In this document: positions 33,087 through 41,981 of the stretch, one piece after another
Layout of the letters: the number at the start of each line of letters is the position of its first letter
Numbering within the stretch: the first letter of the stretch is position 1
NCBI GenBank assembly: GCA_039023545.1
Contig: JBCHKQ010000005.1
Span: 62,001-126,000 of the forward strand
Origin: Spirochaetia bacterium 38H-sp
GTDB taxonomy: Bacteria; Spirochaetota; Spirochaetia; Winmispirales; Winmispiraceae
Length of the DNA stretch: 64,000 bases
Reading direction: 5' to 3'
Notes under the pieces: model-generated
What the model saw: the letters and a program-made list of their open reading frames with translations, nothing else
Told to the model about the DNA's origin: nothing
Database searches by the model: none
Translations under genes and position numbers: made by a program

Positions 33087-34696
33087 TATTTGTAGTTATA
33101 GGATACAAGCTGACTGATTGCAATCTCTCTCATAGGTCTGCCAAGCAAATATCCTTGAGCAAAGTCACAGCCCAATTCTTCCAGCAGTTTTCTGTGCTCA
33201 TAAGTCTCTACTCCCTCTACTATGACCTTTTTACCAAGCACATGACTCATTTCTATAAGGCTGGCAAGAACTACCCTGTCAGTCGGACTGTTTTCCGCTT
33301 GAGAGAGAAAACTCTTATCGAGTTTTATAAGGTCCACAGGCAACAGCTTTAGATAAGAGAAAGAAGAATAACCGGTACCAAAATCATCCAGAGCTATCTT
33401 TATCCCGATTTCACGGAGAGTTTTCATAACATGAAGCGCTGTTTCTATATCATTGATAAGAGATGACTCTGTTATTTCTAGAATAAGCCTAGAAGAATCA
33501 AATCCGCTTTCTTCCAGCAGCTCTGATACAAAGCCGGGAAAAGAACGATCAAGAAACTCACGAGTAGAAATATTGACAGAAATATGAGGACAAAAGTGTT
33601 CTTCCTGCCACATACTCCCTTGTATCATGGCATCATACAGAACTCTCTGTCCAAGAAGATGAATTGTCCCGTTCTCTTCCATTATAGGGACAAACTCATC
33701 TGGCTTTAGAATCGTTCCCTCAGGTTCTCTCATCCTAGAAAGGACTTCTACTGCATGTATGGAAGAAGTATTAAGGTCAATTATAGGCTGATACAGAAGC
33801 TGGATATTCTGATTCTTGAGGCTATCTAGTATCACCTGCTCTACCCATAGCCTGCGCTTTAATATACTGTGAAGTTCTGGCGTACAGAAGAAAAAAGCAT
33901 TCTTTTTTCTTTTTGCAGCCATTAGTGCCGCATCAGCAGCTCTCATAAGAGAAGGCAAGTCTTCTCCATCATCTGGAAACACGCTTATACCTGCACTTGC
34001 AGAAAGAGATATCTTTGCAGAGTTTATGTCCACATCATCCCGTATGGAGCTCAATATCCTCTCAGTTATTTCCTCTATGGAAAAACCTTCCCCAAAGTCA
34101 GAAAAGGAATCATCCGGCTGCAAAAGAATTATAAACTCGTCACCACCGCTTCTTGCAACAAGATCATTCGGTCCTACATGCTCCAATATTCTGCGGGAAT
34201 ATGTCCTGAGAACATTATTCCCAGCGTCGTGCCCATAAGCATCGTTTACTTTTTTTAATCCGTCTATATCTATTATAAAAAGAACAAGTTTTTTATCTAA
34301 CCTAGCAGAAAAATCTAGACGTGTTTGTGCAGCCGTTATAAAAGTATCCCTCAGCATGAGTCCAGTAAGAGAATCTCTTATGCCCTGCGGCAAGTTTTCT
34401 TTTTTTCTATCGGATTCCAGAAAAAAAACTGTATACTTATCGGAACCGTCAAAAAATTCCTCAGCAGAAACATGTCGTGAAACAACAGTCTCAGAATCAA
34501 TCTTTAAAAGAGCAGAACCAGAGGATGCATCTTCGTCAGAAAAAAACAAGACATCAAACAGGTTTGTGCCTTCTTCAAGTGTAGAGAACGTCTTTTTTAC
34601 AGCAGAGTTATACCAACATACCCTGCCTGCATAATCTGTTATAATAATTTCTTGAGGAAATAAACCTACTATTTTTTTAAAAATATCAGGTGACAT
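33086..34696 (-). CDS. PAS-GGDEF-EAL c-di-GMP signalling protein
   Basis: 536 aa, AGGGA upstream. A short PAS (about 5-95; IIITDYAGRVCWYNSAV) is followed by GGDEF (about 115-275) with an intact GGDEF site (ARSGGDEFIILL) and EAL (about 285-530). The EAL signature is EVL, with the other catalytic residues kept (NIS, LEITESS, LDDFGTGYSS, LIKLDKSF, VEGVE, AQGY). Both synthesis and hydrolysis of c-di-GMP are possible on sequence. It is a cytoplasmic dual-domain protein, first in a two-gene operon with the helical protein at 32436. Confidence 0.93.
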   Translation of the reverse strand: MSPDIFKKIVGLFPQEIIITDYAGRVCWYNSAVKKTFSTLEEGTNLFDVLFFSDEDASSGSALLKIDSETVVSRHVSAEEFFDGSDKYTVFFLESDRKKENLPQGIRDSLTGLMLRDTFITAAQTRLDFSARLDKKLVLFIIDIDGLKKVNDAYGHDAGNNVLRTYSRRILEHVGPNDLVARSGGDEFIILLQPDDSFSDFGEGFSIEEITERILSSIRDDVDINSAKISLSASAGISVFPDDGEDLPSLMRAADAALMAAKRKKNAFFFCTPELHSILKRRLWVEQVILDSLKNQNIQLLYQPIIDLNTSSIHAVEVLSRMREPEGTILKPDEFVPIMEENGTIHLLGQRVLYDAMIQGSMWQEEHFCPHISVNISTREFLDRSFPGFVSELLEESGFDSSRLILEITESSLINDIETALHVMKTLREIGIKIALDDFGTGYSSFSYLKLLPVDLIKLDKSFLSQAENSPTDRVVLASLIEMSHVLGKKVIVEGVETYEHRKLLEELGCDFAQGYLLGRPMREIAISQLVSYNYK

Positions 34697-34713
34697 GAAA
34701 TTTCCCTATATAC

Positions 34714-34742
34714 ATTTTAAAATAAAATGACATAAAAGTCAA
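34714..34742 (-). promoter_or_regulatory. Promoter of the PAS-GGDEF-EAL gene
   Basis: Minus strand: TTGACT (34737-34742), N17, TAAAAT (34714-34719). The leader would be about 10-13 nt and includes AGGGA. Confidence 0.7.
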
Positions 34743-34907
34743 ATTTCTCTAAAATATCAAAAAGCTTTACCGATAATTATATATTTATAACATACAAAAA
34801 ACAACATGGCAATAACGCAAAATATATTTTATCAGACTCTTGTCTTTTATAAGACATTCAAGCTGTCTTCTGTATGAGTATAATAACTCTTTATCAAAAA
34901 AAGGAGA

Positions 34908-34966
34908 AAGCGCGCATTTCTTTTTCTTTATTCTCAAGACAGCGCGCTTGCGACGTTCGTTTTTTT
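34908..34966. repeat. Degenerate right half of the ACCGAACG repeat
   Basis: Perfect 8-bp stem AAGCGCGC (34908-34915) with GCGCGCTT (34942-34949), then GCGACGTTCGTTTTTTT (34950-34966). The GTTCG core and T-rich tail after a hairpin match right halves of the family, but the box is incomplete. Confidence 0.45.
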
Positions 34967-35020
34967 GTAAACTCATATGTATTTATGTATGCAGGTGTCT
35001 CTTACAAATAAGCACATATA

Positions 35021-35049
35021 TTGAAAGCATGCCGGCAAGATACTATACT
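35021..35049 (+). promoter_or_regulatory. aroK promoter, probably leaderless
   Basis: TTGAAA (35021-35026), N17, TATACT (35044-35049). The ATG of aroK is 7 nt downstream (35057) and no Shine-Dalgarno is present, so +1 should fall on or next to the start codon. Confidence 0.7.
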
Positions 35050-35056
35050 TGCTTCA

Positions 35057-35608
35057 ATGAAAAATATTGTTTTGACCGGGCTTAAGCATGCGGGTAAGTC
35101 TACACTGGGATATATGATTGCAAAAACATTTGATACGCTATTCTACGACCTGGATACAGAGCTTGAGAGGCTGGCATACAAAAAGACCCACAAGATACTG
35201 ACTGCTCGACAGATATGGAAAGAACTAGGTGAGGCTTTTTTTAGGGAGATGGAGCTTGAGGCAGCCGCAAGCCTGGCTGAGAAAAACTCCGTGGTGATTG
35301 CCACAGGTGGCGGGATAATAGACAATAGGAAAGCACTCTCTATTCTTAAAGAAAACGGTATAATTGTCTATCTTGAGGAAGAACCTGCTGTACTTTTTGA
35401 TAGGATTAGAAAAGGTGGCATCCCACCTTTTCTGTCGGCTGACAATCCGTGGGAAAGCTTTGTGGCACTTTACAATAAAAGACATAGTGCGTATAAAGAA
35501 TACGCTGATATAGTGCTTACTCTAAGTGGTGCTAGCCCGGAGGAAGCAGAAGAAATGCTTTTACAGAAATTAAAGGAGACAGAATATGGCTGGGAGCAGC
35601 TTTGGTAA
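35057..35608 (+). CDS. aroK: Shikimate kinase
   Basis: 183 aa from ATG 35057; the frame is open further upstream, but that part is promoter DNA. The P-loop is GLKHAGKST, and DLDTELERL and ATGGGII follow in shikimate kinase order. It phosphorylates shikimate on the 3-hydroxyl in aromatic amino acid synthesis. It overlaps aroC by 23 nt, so the two act as one unit, two enzymes apart in the same pathway (AroA lies between). The lid motif FDRIRKGGIPPFL contains the substrate-binding Arg residues. Confidence 0.93.
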   Translation: MKNIVLTGLKHAGKSTLGYMIAKTFDTLFYDLDTELERLAYKKTHKILTARQIWKELGEAFFREMELEAAASLAEKNSVVIATGGGIIDNRKALSILKENGIIVYLEEEPAVLFDRIRKGGIPPFLSADNPWESFVALYNKRHSAYKEYADIVLTLSGASPEEAEEMLLQKLKETEYGWEQLW

Positions 35609-36641
35609 GGCTTTTAGGATAAGTACTTTTGGAGAATCTCACGGCAAGGCTGTGGGGGTTATTGTGGACGGAGTAAGACCTCTGCTTGAGCTCTCGGAAG
35701 AAGACATACAAAAAGAGCTCAACCGCCGCAAGCCCGGACAATCAGAGGTAGGAACTCCGCGTGCAGAATCGGATATTGTGCACATATACTCCGGTGTTTT
35801 TGAGGGCAAAACTACAGGTACACCCATAATGATGATTCTTTACAATCAGGATACAAGACCTCAGGATTATAACGATATCCACAAGCTTTTTAGGCCCGGA
35901 CATGCTGATTATACTTATCTCAAAAAATATAGGATACGTGACTGGCGTGGAAGCGGAAGAGCATCGGGTAGAGAAACCGCAGGTAGAGTCGCGGCAGGTG
36001 CTATCGCCAAGAAGCTGCTTGCAGAAAGAAAGGTAAAAATAACTGCATATACTTTAAAGGCTGCAGGAGTAGAGTGTAAGAAGCTTGATTTTTCGGTTAT
36101 AGAAAGAAATCCGCTCAGAGCCTGCGATATGGAGGCTGCAGAGCTCATGCTGGAGCGCATACGCGAGGCCAAAGATAAAAAGGACAGTGTAGGCGGTATA
36201 GTGGAGTGCAGGATAACAGGTGTTGATCCAGGATTGGGTGAGCCTGTCTTTGATAAGCTCGACGCAGAGCTTGCACATGCCATGCTATCCATAGGAGCTG
36301 TCAAGGGGATAGAGTTCGGCGCAGGATTTAAGGCTGCAGATATGTTTGGCAGTGAGCACAACGATGCTATGGATAAAGACGGTTTTGTTACCAACAATGC
36401 AGGAGGGATTCTGGGCGGAATATCCACAGGCGAGGAGATTGTCTTCCGTGTTGTTGTAAAGCCTACTTCCTCCATTTCTAGACCTCAAAACACTGTAGAT
36501 CTTGAGGGAAACGAGGTTAACATAGTAACAGAAGGTCGCCACGATGCATGCATATGTCCCCGCATAGTGCCTGTCGTAGAGGCAATGGCTGCAATCGTTC
36601 TGGAGGATCACTACAAAAGGCAGGAAGCTCTCTGGGCATAA
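35586..36641 (+). CDS. aroC: Chorismate synthase
   Basis: 351 aa with AAGGAG 7 nt upstream. Family signatures: GESHGKAVGVIVDG near the start, HADYTYLKKY and GSGRASGRETAGRVAAGAIAK in the middle, RHDACICPRIVPV near the end. It converts EPSP to chorismate using reduced FMN. It is the last gene of the aroK-aroC pair; transcription should end at the repeat/terminator block at 36646. Confidence 0.96.
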   Translation: MAGSSFGKAFRISTFGESHGKAVGVIVDGVRPLLELSEEDIQKELNRRKPGQSEVGTPRAESDIVHIYSGVFEGKTTGTPIMMILYNQDTRPQDYNDIHKLFRPGHADYTYLKKYRIRDWRGSGRASGRETAGRVAAGAIAKKLLAERKVKITAYTLKAAGVECKKLDFSVIERNPLRACDMEAAELMLERIREAKDKKDSVGGIVECRITGVDPGLGEPVFDKLDAELAHAMLSIGAVKGIEFGAGFKAADMFGSEHNDAMDKDGFVTNNAGGILGGISTGEEIVFRVVVKPTSSISRPQNTVDLEGNEVNIVTEGRHDACICPRIVPVVEAMAAIVLEDHYKRQEALWA

Positions 36642-36645
36642 AAAA

Positions 36646-36735
36646 GCCTCCGCAAGGAGGCGTTCGGTTTTAAAATTCTTAAGAACAAATTTTCATATCG
36701 AACGGCGGACACCACTGCGGTTGTCCGCCTTTTTT
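36646..36735. repeat. Back-to-back right and left repeat halves: bidirectional terminator
   Basis: Right half: GCCTCC-gcaa-GGAGGC (36646-36661), then GTTCGGTTTTAAAA (36662-36675). Left half: ATATCGAACG (36695-36704), then a stem GGCGGACA with TGTCCGCC (36704-36711, 36722-36729) and a T-run to 36735. aroC enters from the left and mrp from the right, so each transcript meets a hairpin followed by GTTCGGTTTT- or T-rich DNA. The halves are in the reverse order of the full elements. Confidence 0.8.
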
Positions 36736-36739
36736 GCAA

Positions 36740-37753
36740 TCACTCCGCAGTCTTTATGCTAAGTTTGGAGGCAACAGCTTGTGCAAGCTTTTTAAACTCA
36801 TCGTTCTCTGTAAGAAAAGAGAAGTCCCCGCTTCTTCCGGCAGCAGCGAGTTTTGCATCCATCATGATAGAACCTAGAAAATCAGCATCAAAGCGTTTTG
36901 CAGTTTCTGCCGTTGTTCCCTGGCCAAAGACATCACCTGCCATATTTTCGACAATTCCTATAAGGGGTATGGACAGCTTTTCAAATGCATCTATGCCTCG
37001 CACAAGGTCTTCTTGCGCTAGCGGATGAGGTGTCGCAACAAGTACTCCGCCGGTAACAGGCAGAAGCTGGCTGACACTGAGCTGGACATCGCCTGTACCA
37101 GGAGGCATGTCTATGAGCAGATAGTCAAGTTCCGGCCAATCAACCTGAGAGATAAGGGAATTGAGCATGCTGTGGAGCATAGGACCGCGCCAGACAAGCG
37201 CCTGATTTTCCTCCACAAGAAAACCAACACTCATAAAAACTATCCCGTCGGCAGTTCTTGCAGGAACAATTTTCTCTCCAGCCTGAGCAGGCATATGCTT
37301 TGCAGGCAGAAGACGGGGTATATTGGGACCGTATATATCAGCATCAAGCACACCCACCTTTGCTCCGTCCTGCGCGAGGAGCCTTGCAAGAAGAACTGTT
37401 ACCGTGGATTTACCTACTCCACCCTTTCCGCTTCCTACGGCAAGAACAGTTTTTACTGGAACATTAAGCTTATCGGCTATTCGGTTATCGGAGCGTACTC
37501 TAGATGTCAGCTTAACATCAACTTCATCTATACCCTGCACAGAAGACAATATAGCTTTCTTGCTCTGCTCAACAAACTGTTCTTTTATGGGGCAGCTGGG
37601 AGTGGTAAGCTCAAGATTAAAAGAAACTCTGGATTCTTCTATAACAAGATCCTTTACAAAGCCAAGCTCAACAATATTTTTACCAAGATCTGGATCCATT
37701 ATGGAAGACAGAGCCTTCAAAACAGCATCTTTTGTTTTTTGTACATTACTCAT
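36740..37753 (-). CDS. mrp: Mrp/ApbC Fe-S carrier ATPase with N-terminal DUF59 domain
   Basis: 337 aa. DUF59 domain 1-85 (DPDLGKNIVELGFV; TTPSCPI) and a P-loop ATPase 100-335 with GSGKGGVGKST and DADIYGPNIPRLL. Mrp proteins carry and hand over Fe-S clusters. Oddity: after GIVENMAG, where many Mrp proteins have a CPxC cluster motif, the chain goes straight to DVFGQGT, with no Cys. So the cluster may bind elsewhere or not at all. The ATG has no Shine-Dalgarno, and a promoter ends 6 nt upstream. Confidence 0.93.
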   Translation of the reverse strand: MSNVQKTKDAVLKALSSIMDPDLGKNIVELGFVKDLVIEESRVSFNLELTTPSCPIKEQFVEQSKKAILSSVQGIDEVDVKLTSRVRSDNRIADKLNVPVKTVLAVGSGKGGVGKSTVTVLLARLLAQDGAKVGVLDADIYGPNIPRLLPAKHMPAQAGEKIVPARTADGIVFMSVGFLVEENQALVWRGPMLHSMLNSLISQVDWPELDYLLIDMPPGTGDVQLSVSQLLPVTGGVLVATPHPLAQEDLVRGIDAFEKLSIPLIGIVENMAGDVFGQGTTAETAKRFDADFLGSIMMDAKLAAAGRSGDFSFLTENDEFKKLAQAVASKLSIKTAE

Positions 37754-37759
37754 GCAGGA

Positions 37760-37788
37760 AAATTACGCAAAGAAAAACAAATCGTCAA
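37760..37788 (-). promoter_or_regulatory. mrp promoter, probably leaderless
   Basis: Minus strand: TTGACG (37783-37788), N17, TAATTT (37760-37765). The ATG (37753) follows after 6 nt, with no ribosome site. Confidence 0.6.
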
Positions 37789-37811
37789 CAAAATAGAAGA
37801 AGCAAATGCAT

Positions 37812-38345
37812 TTACTTATCATCCGGTCTTTTATCCCCTCTGTCAAACACAGACAGTACAAAAAGAGATATCCCAAGAGTTATAAACAAAACAGGCCACC
37901 AACGTATGACAAACAACTTAAAATCATCTTTAATCACATCCAGACTAAAAAGCATAAAAAATACGGACATAAAAAAGATAGCAATCCCGGGTATGGAAAA
38001 AGAGTAATATCTGGACGGTTTCCTACCATAGCCATAGAAAAAAAGTACAATTCCCACACCCATTGGGAAAATAGGCCATATTCTGCCAAGAGACAAAGAG
38101 GGACCAATCACGTTGGAAAGAATAAGCATTACACCCCAGAAACAAAGGACTATTCCAAGAGCAATACTTATCTTCCTGCTTTTTACAAAAAAGAATTTAA
38201 ATAATATAGAAGAAATCCCCAAAATTATGAGGAGAGAGGGCCACAGGTGTGTCATAGAAACAACAATACCTGTCGTTCTTAAAAGAAGAACAACTCCTAT
38301 TATAGTAAAAACAAGTCCTGCGACTCCCAATCTCCTGTTTAACAT
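37812..38345 (-). CDS. LiaF-like polytopic membrane protein
   Basis: 177 aa, about six membrane helices, AAGGAG upstream. Three copies of a two-helix unit can be seen by the repeated WP signature: LWPSLLIILGI, RIWPIFPMGVGI, RWWPVLFITLGI. This is the pattern of LiaI/LiaF-type N-terminal membrane regions (DUF5668-like); the soluble C-terminal domain of LiaF is missing. Function unknown; homologues are tied to envelope stress. It begins 9 nt after the icd stop, so the two are cotranscribed. Confidence 0.75.
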   Translation of the reverse strand: MLNRRLGVAGLVFTIIGVVLLLRTTGIVVSMTHLWPSLLIILGISSILFKFFFVKSRKISIALGIVLCFWGVMLILSNVIGPSLSLGRIWPIFPMGVGIVLFFYGYGRKPSRYYSFSIPGIAIFFMSVFFMLFSLDVIKDDFKLFVIRWWPVLFITLGISLFVLSVFDRGDKRPDDK

Positions 38346-38354
38346 AATATCTCC

Positions 38355-39563
38355 TTACATGTGAGAAATAATCTGATCTGCAAACTCGCTGGTTGCTACC
38401 TTTGTAGAACCTTCCATAAGTCTTGCAAAATCATAAGTAACCTTTTTTGCTTCAATCGCTCTTGTTATACCCTTTTCTATAAGCTCTGCAGCCTCTCTCC
38501 AACCCATATATTCAAACATCATCTTACCAGAAAGAATGACAGAGCTTGGATTTACCATGTCTTTACCTGCATACTTGGGAGCAGTCCCATGCGTTGCTTC
38601 AAAAATAGCATATCCGGTATCAAAATTGATATTCGCTCCGGGAGCAATACCTATACCGCCTACCTGAGCCGCAAGAGCATCGGACATATAGTCTCCATTG
38701 AGATTCATAGTGGCAATAACATCAAAATCGGAAGCTCTTGTAAGAATCTGCTGCAAAAAAGCATCCGCAATGGCATCCTTGATGAGAATTTTACCTTCAG
38801 GGATGTTACCATCGGGTATATCATCCCATGTAACAATCTTATCGCCAAACTCCTCTTTTGCCAGCTCATAGCCCCAGTTTCTAAATGCTCCCTCGGTATA
38901 TTTCATAATATTGCCTTTATGTACGAGTGTTACCGATTTTCTGTTGTTCTCTATCGCATACTTTATGGCAGCTCTAACCAACCTCTTTGTACCAAAGGAA
39001 CTTATAGGCTTGATTCCTATACCAGAATCCTCACGGATACTCCAGCCAAGCTCGTTTTTGAAAAAGTTTATTATCTTTAAGGTTTTTTCATCACCAGCAG
39101 GAGATTCAAAACCGGCATAAACATCCTCCGTATTTTCTCTAAAAACCACCATATCCACAAGCTCAGGTTTTTTAACAGGAGAAGGAATTCCTGGATAATA
39201 TTTTACGGGACGCAAACAGACATACAAATCAAGAACCTGTCTTAAAGTAACGTTGAGACTTCTGAACCCACCGCCTACAGGAGTCGTAAGAGGACCTTTT
39301 ATCCCCACAAGATATTCTCTAAATGAATCAAGAGTCTCATCAGGAAGCCAATTACCTGTTTCTTTATAAGCCTTCTCCCCCGCAAGAACCTCTTTCCATT
39401 CTATTTTTCTACTTCCCTTATATGCTTTTTCTACTGCAGCATCAAAAACTCTGACAGAGGCATTCCATATATCCGGTCCAGTACCATCGCCCTGGATAAA
39501 AGGGATAATAGGATTATCCGGAACAATAAGCCTGTCATTTTCTTTTCTTATCTTTTCCGCCAC
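38355..39563 (-). CDS. icd: NADP-dependent isocitrate dehydrogenase
   Basis: 402 aa from GTG 39563 (AAGGAG 7 nt upstream). [13 protein letters not shown] is the N-terminal signature. [12 protein letters not shown] contains the Ser that is phosphorylated in E. coli Icd (S113). NADP specificity is supported by [11 protein letters not shown] (Lys-Tyr) and VTYDFARLM (Tyr and Arg, as E. coli Y391/R395). It oxidises isocitrate to 2-oxoglutarate. It is the first gene of a two-gene operon with the membrane protein at 37812; the divergent TPR gene starts 97 bp away. Confidence 0.96.
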   Translation of the reverse strand: MAEKIRKENDRLIVPDNPIIPFIQGDGTGPDIWNASVRVFDAAVEKAYKGSRKIEWKEVLAGEKAYKETGNWLPDETLDSFREYLVGIKGPLTTPVGGGFRSLNVTLRQVLDLYVCLRPVKYYPGIPSPVKKPELVDMVVFRENTEDVYAGFESPAGDEKTLKIINFFKNELGWSIREDSGIGIKPISSFGTKRLVRAAIKYAIENNRKSVTLVHKGNIMKYTEGAFRNWGYELAKEEFGDKIVTWDDIPDGNIPEGKILIKDAIADAFLQQILTRASDFDVIATMNLNGDYMSDALAAQVGGIGIAPGANINFDTGYAIFEATHGTAPKYAGKDMVNPSSVILSGKMMFEYMGWREAAELIEKGITRAIEAKKVTYDFARLMEGSTKVATSEFADQIISHM

Positions 39564-39619
39564 TTGCGTTCTCCTTGGAAATTTTATTTATAAAATACTA
39601 TACACAGCCAGCTTATACC

Positions 39620-39648
39620 TTGCCAACCCTCTTTACAAAAGATAGTAT
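39620..39648 (+). promoter_or_regulatory. Promoter of the TPR/transglycosylase operon
   Basis: TTGCCA (39620-39625), N17, TAGTAT (39643-39648). The ATG at 39660 is 11 nt on, with no Shine-Dalgarno, so the leader would be only about 5 nt. Confidence 0.55.
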
Positions 39649-39659
39649 TAACAAAGTTT

Positions 39660-40712
39660 ATGAGACTCAATAAACTTGTTATAATTATAAGTATAAGTAT
39701 ATTATCGCTGATTTTTTTCTTTGTCCCCTCTCCTCCATGGGTTTCTGTATATTTGGGAGGCACAAACAATATAGAAAAGAAAACATTAAGAGAACTTTAC
39801 CAGCTTATAGAAACATCTTCTCCTGATGTTTCTTTTATAGCTGCAAAGAAAATAGCAACCTATCTAGCGGAAACAAAACAATGGGAAAAAAGAGCAGGTT
39901 TTCTATCATATATGGTTTCCAGAGCTCCTCAAGAAAACATAAGTGCATATTATATTTTTCTGCTTGCAGAACAATACAGACAGAATAACAAAACAAACCT
40001 TGCCATAAATTATTATAAACGCATAGTCAACACATATCCTGACCTTGTTCTAAAAGGCCAGCATTTACACTTGGAAAGTCTTAAAGAAATCGTAGAAAGG
40101 CTTGATGATCCGTGGGAAAGGATAAAATATTATAACCTACTTATACAAAAATTTCCTTCACAGATAGATACAGGTGTGGCCTATTATTTCCTTGCAGAAG
40201 CATATAAAGATGCGGGCATGTGGGATGAAGCCCTCAAAACTTACAAGATATTTTTAAATTATCCTGACAGCAATATACCAGGTGAACCCAATGCATATCT
40301 CAAGGTTTCGGAACTTTTGGATTTTCACAACTCGTCAAAAAATTGGCTTTTTGAAGATCTAGAAAGCCTTGTAGATGCCATAAAGTATGCAATTTACACA
40401 AGAAATTCGGCTCTTCTTGCAAGATACAGAGCAAAGGTAAACTTCTTTTCCATATCTTGGGAACAAGAAAAAACAGCAAAAAATGCACAGATTATCTTTG
40501 ATTTCAGAGCATTTTTCTCTGGTGGAAGAGTCAGATTCAGTGATAATATAGATAAGTCGTCCAATGCAAAAGAAGCATATCTAAAGACATGGGGCTGGTC
40601 ATACCGAATAAATACATGGTATTTGTATTTTAGAAAGGTGGATTATCCTTTTGATCCGGAAATAGACGGAAAGTGGGAATGGGCAGGCATATATTTTGGC
40701 GAAAAGCTTTGA
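39660..40712 (+). CDS. Membrane-anchored TPR-type periplasmic protein
   Basis: 350 aa. An N-terminal membrane anchor or signal (KLVIIISISILSLIFFFV) is followed by a periplasmic region with about four TPR-like helical pairs (YYIFLLAEQYRQNNKTNLAINYYKRIV; GVAYYFLAEAYKDAGMWDEALKTYK). The C-terminal part is not recognised. It overlaps the lytic transglycosylase gene, so a scaffold or partner role in wall remodelling is the natural guess. No named homologue was recognised. Coding DNA is A-rich. Confidence 0.8.
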   Translation: MRLNKLVIIISISILSLIFFFVPSPPWVSVYLGGTNNIEKKTLRELYQLIETSSPDVSFIAAKKIATYLAETKQWEKRAGFLSYMVSRAPQENISAYYIFLLAEQYRQNNKTNLAINYYKRIVNTYPDLVLKGQHLHLESLKEIVERLDDPWERIKYYNLLIQKFPSQIDTGVAYYFLAEAYKDAGMWDEALKTYKIFLNYPDSNIPGEPNAYLKVSELLDFHNSSKNWLFEDLESLVDAIKYAIYTRNSALLARYRAKVNFFSISWEQEKTAKNAQIIFDFRAFFSGGRVRFSDNIDKSSNAKEAYLKTWGWSYRINTWYLYFRKVDYPFDPEIDGKWEWAGIYFGEKL

Positions 40713-41974
40713 TAACTCTCATATTTTTTGCTCTTGTAGCAGGGAATTCCTTCTCGGAAAATAAAAAAAACCCTGTCTTTTATAGAACAAAAAATGTAGA
40801 AAAACATAAAGAAGATATATATCACCATAACTGGCCAAAATATTATAGTATCAATATCCCCAATCATCAGTTAATACAACAAGAAATAAAACGTTTGTCT
40901 CAAGGCTATAATAAAAAGGATTTAGAACTTAGCATAATACACTCAGAAGAATACTGGCATTATATAGAGACGATGCTTGTGAAATATAAAGCTCCATGGG
41001 AGCTAATATATCTTCCCATAGTAGAATCTCATTACAATATCTACGCAGTCTCATCATCTGGAGCAACAGGGCTATGGCAATTTATGCTCAATTCCATACA
41101 TCCGTGGATGACAATCAACCAGTGGATGGACGAAAGAAGAGACTTCTTTAAATCTACAGAGGCGGCAATAGAAAAATTATTATACAATAAGGAAATAACA
41201 GGAGACTGGCTTCTTGCCGTAGCAGCTTACAATGCAGGATTGGGTAAGATAAGCAGAATAATAAGTTCTTCCTCAACAAGAGACTACTTTCAACTAACAG
41301 ATAATAGACTTCTTCCGTACCAAACACAATATTATGTTGCAAGGCTTATTGCAGTAACCTATATCTTAAGCAACAAGACCAAATTTGACATAAGCATAAG
41401 ATGGCCAGATGCCGTAGAGTGGAAAAGCTTGGAAACAAAAAAACCTATAATGCTCAATCTTCTTGCAAAAGCATGCAATATACCTACGCATGAGCTGAGA
41501 AAAGCTAATGCAGAACTTATTTTGGGTATAAGTCCACCAGGACACATAATAAAAATAAAAAAACAATACTATGAAACAGCAAAAAACATCATAGAAAACC
41601 ATAATATCCCTCTTATGGATATAAAAATACACACTATAAAAACAGGAGAAACACTTTCAAAATTATCTAAAGATTATGGAGTACCTCTCTCGCTTATATA
41701 TCTTTACAATCCAGACAAAGACCCAAGAAAAATACAGATTGGAAGTAGCATAATAATACCTTTAGTAGGGAATAAAATCTTGGATAAAAAATCATCAATG
41801 CCCCAAAATATTGTTTGGACAGAACATATTGTTAAAAATGGGGAAACTCTATGGGGAATATCCAGATTATACTCAACCAAAGTAGAATGGATAAGCGAAG
41901 CAAACAATATAGGCATAAATTCAATAATAAAACCCGGCATGAACCTCAAGATACCTGTACCAAAAGTCGAATAA
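40679..41974 (+). CDS. mltD: Membrane-bound lytic murein transglycosylase (MltD-like) with two LysM
   Basis: 431 aa from ATG 40679; it overlaps the TPR gene by 34 nt. Signal peptide (KALITLIFFALVAGNSFSE), SLT domain about 95-225 with catalytic Glu in LPIVESHYN and SGATGLWQFM, AAYNAGLGKI, and two LysM repeats (IHTIKTGETLSKLSKDYG near 313 and EHIVKNGETLWGISRLYS near 383). It cleaves peptidoglycan glycan strands to anhydro-muropeptides in the periplasm. Spacing of 7 nt to the next gene places it in a three-gene operon. Confidence 0.93.
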   Translation: MGRHIFWRKALITLIFFALVAGNSFSENKKNPVFYRTKNVEKHKEDIYHHNWPKYYSINIPNHQLIQQEIKRLSQGYNKKDLELSIIHSEEYWHYIETMLVKYKAPWELIYLPIVESHYNIYAVSSSGATGLWQFMLNSIHPWMTINQWMDERRDFFKSTEAAIEKLLYNKEITGDWLLAVAAYNAGLGKISRIISSSSTRDYFQLTDNRLLPYQTQYYVARLIAVTYILSNKTKFDISIRWPDAVEWKSLETKKPIMLNLLAKACNIPTHELRKANAELILGISPPGHIIKIKKQYYETAKNIIENHNIPLMDIKIHTIKTGETLSKLSKDYGVPLSLIYLYNPDKDPRKIQIGSSIIIPLVGNKILDKKSSMPQNIVWTEHIVKNGETLWGISRLYSTKVEWISEANNIGINSIIKPGMNLKIPVPKVE

Positions 41975-41981
41975 TAAACTA

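Larger units (their letters stand above)
34697..35056. other. Divergent gap between the PAS-GGDEF-EAL gene and aroK
   Basis: 360 bp with no credible gene. It holds a minus-strand promoter (34714-34742), a degenerate right-half repeat (34908-34966) and the aroK promoter (35021-35049). The rest is A/T-rich. Confidence 0.6.
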
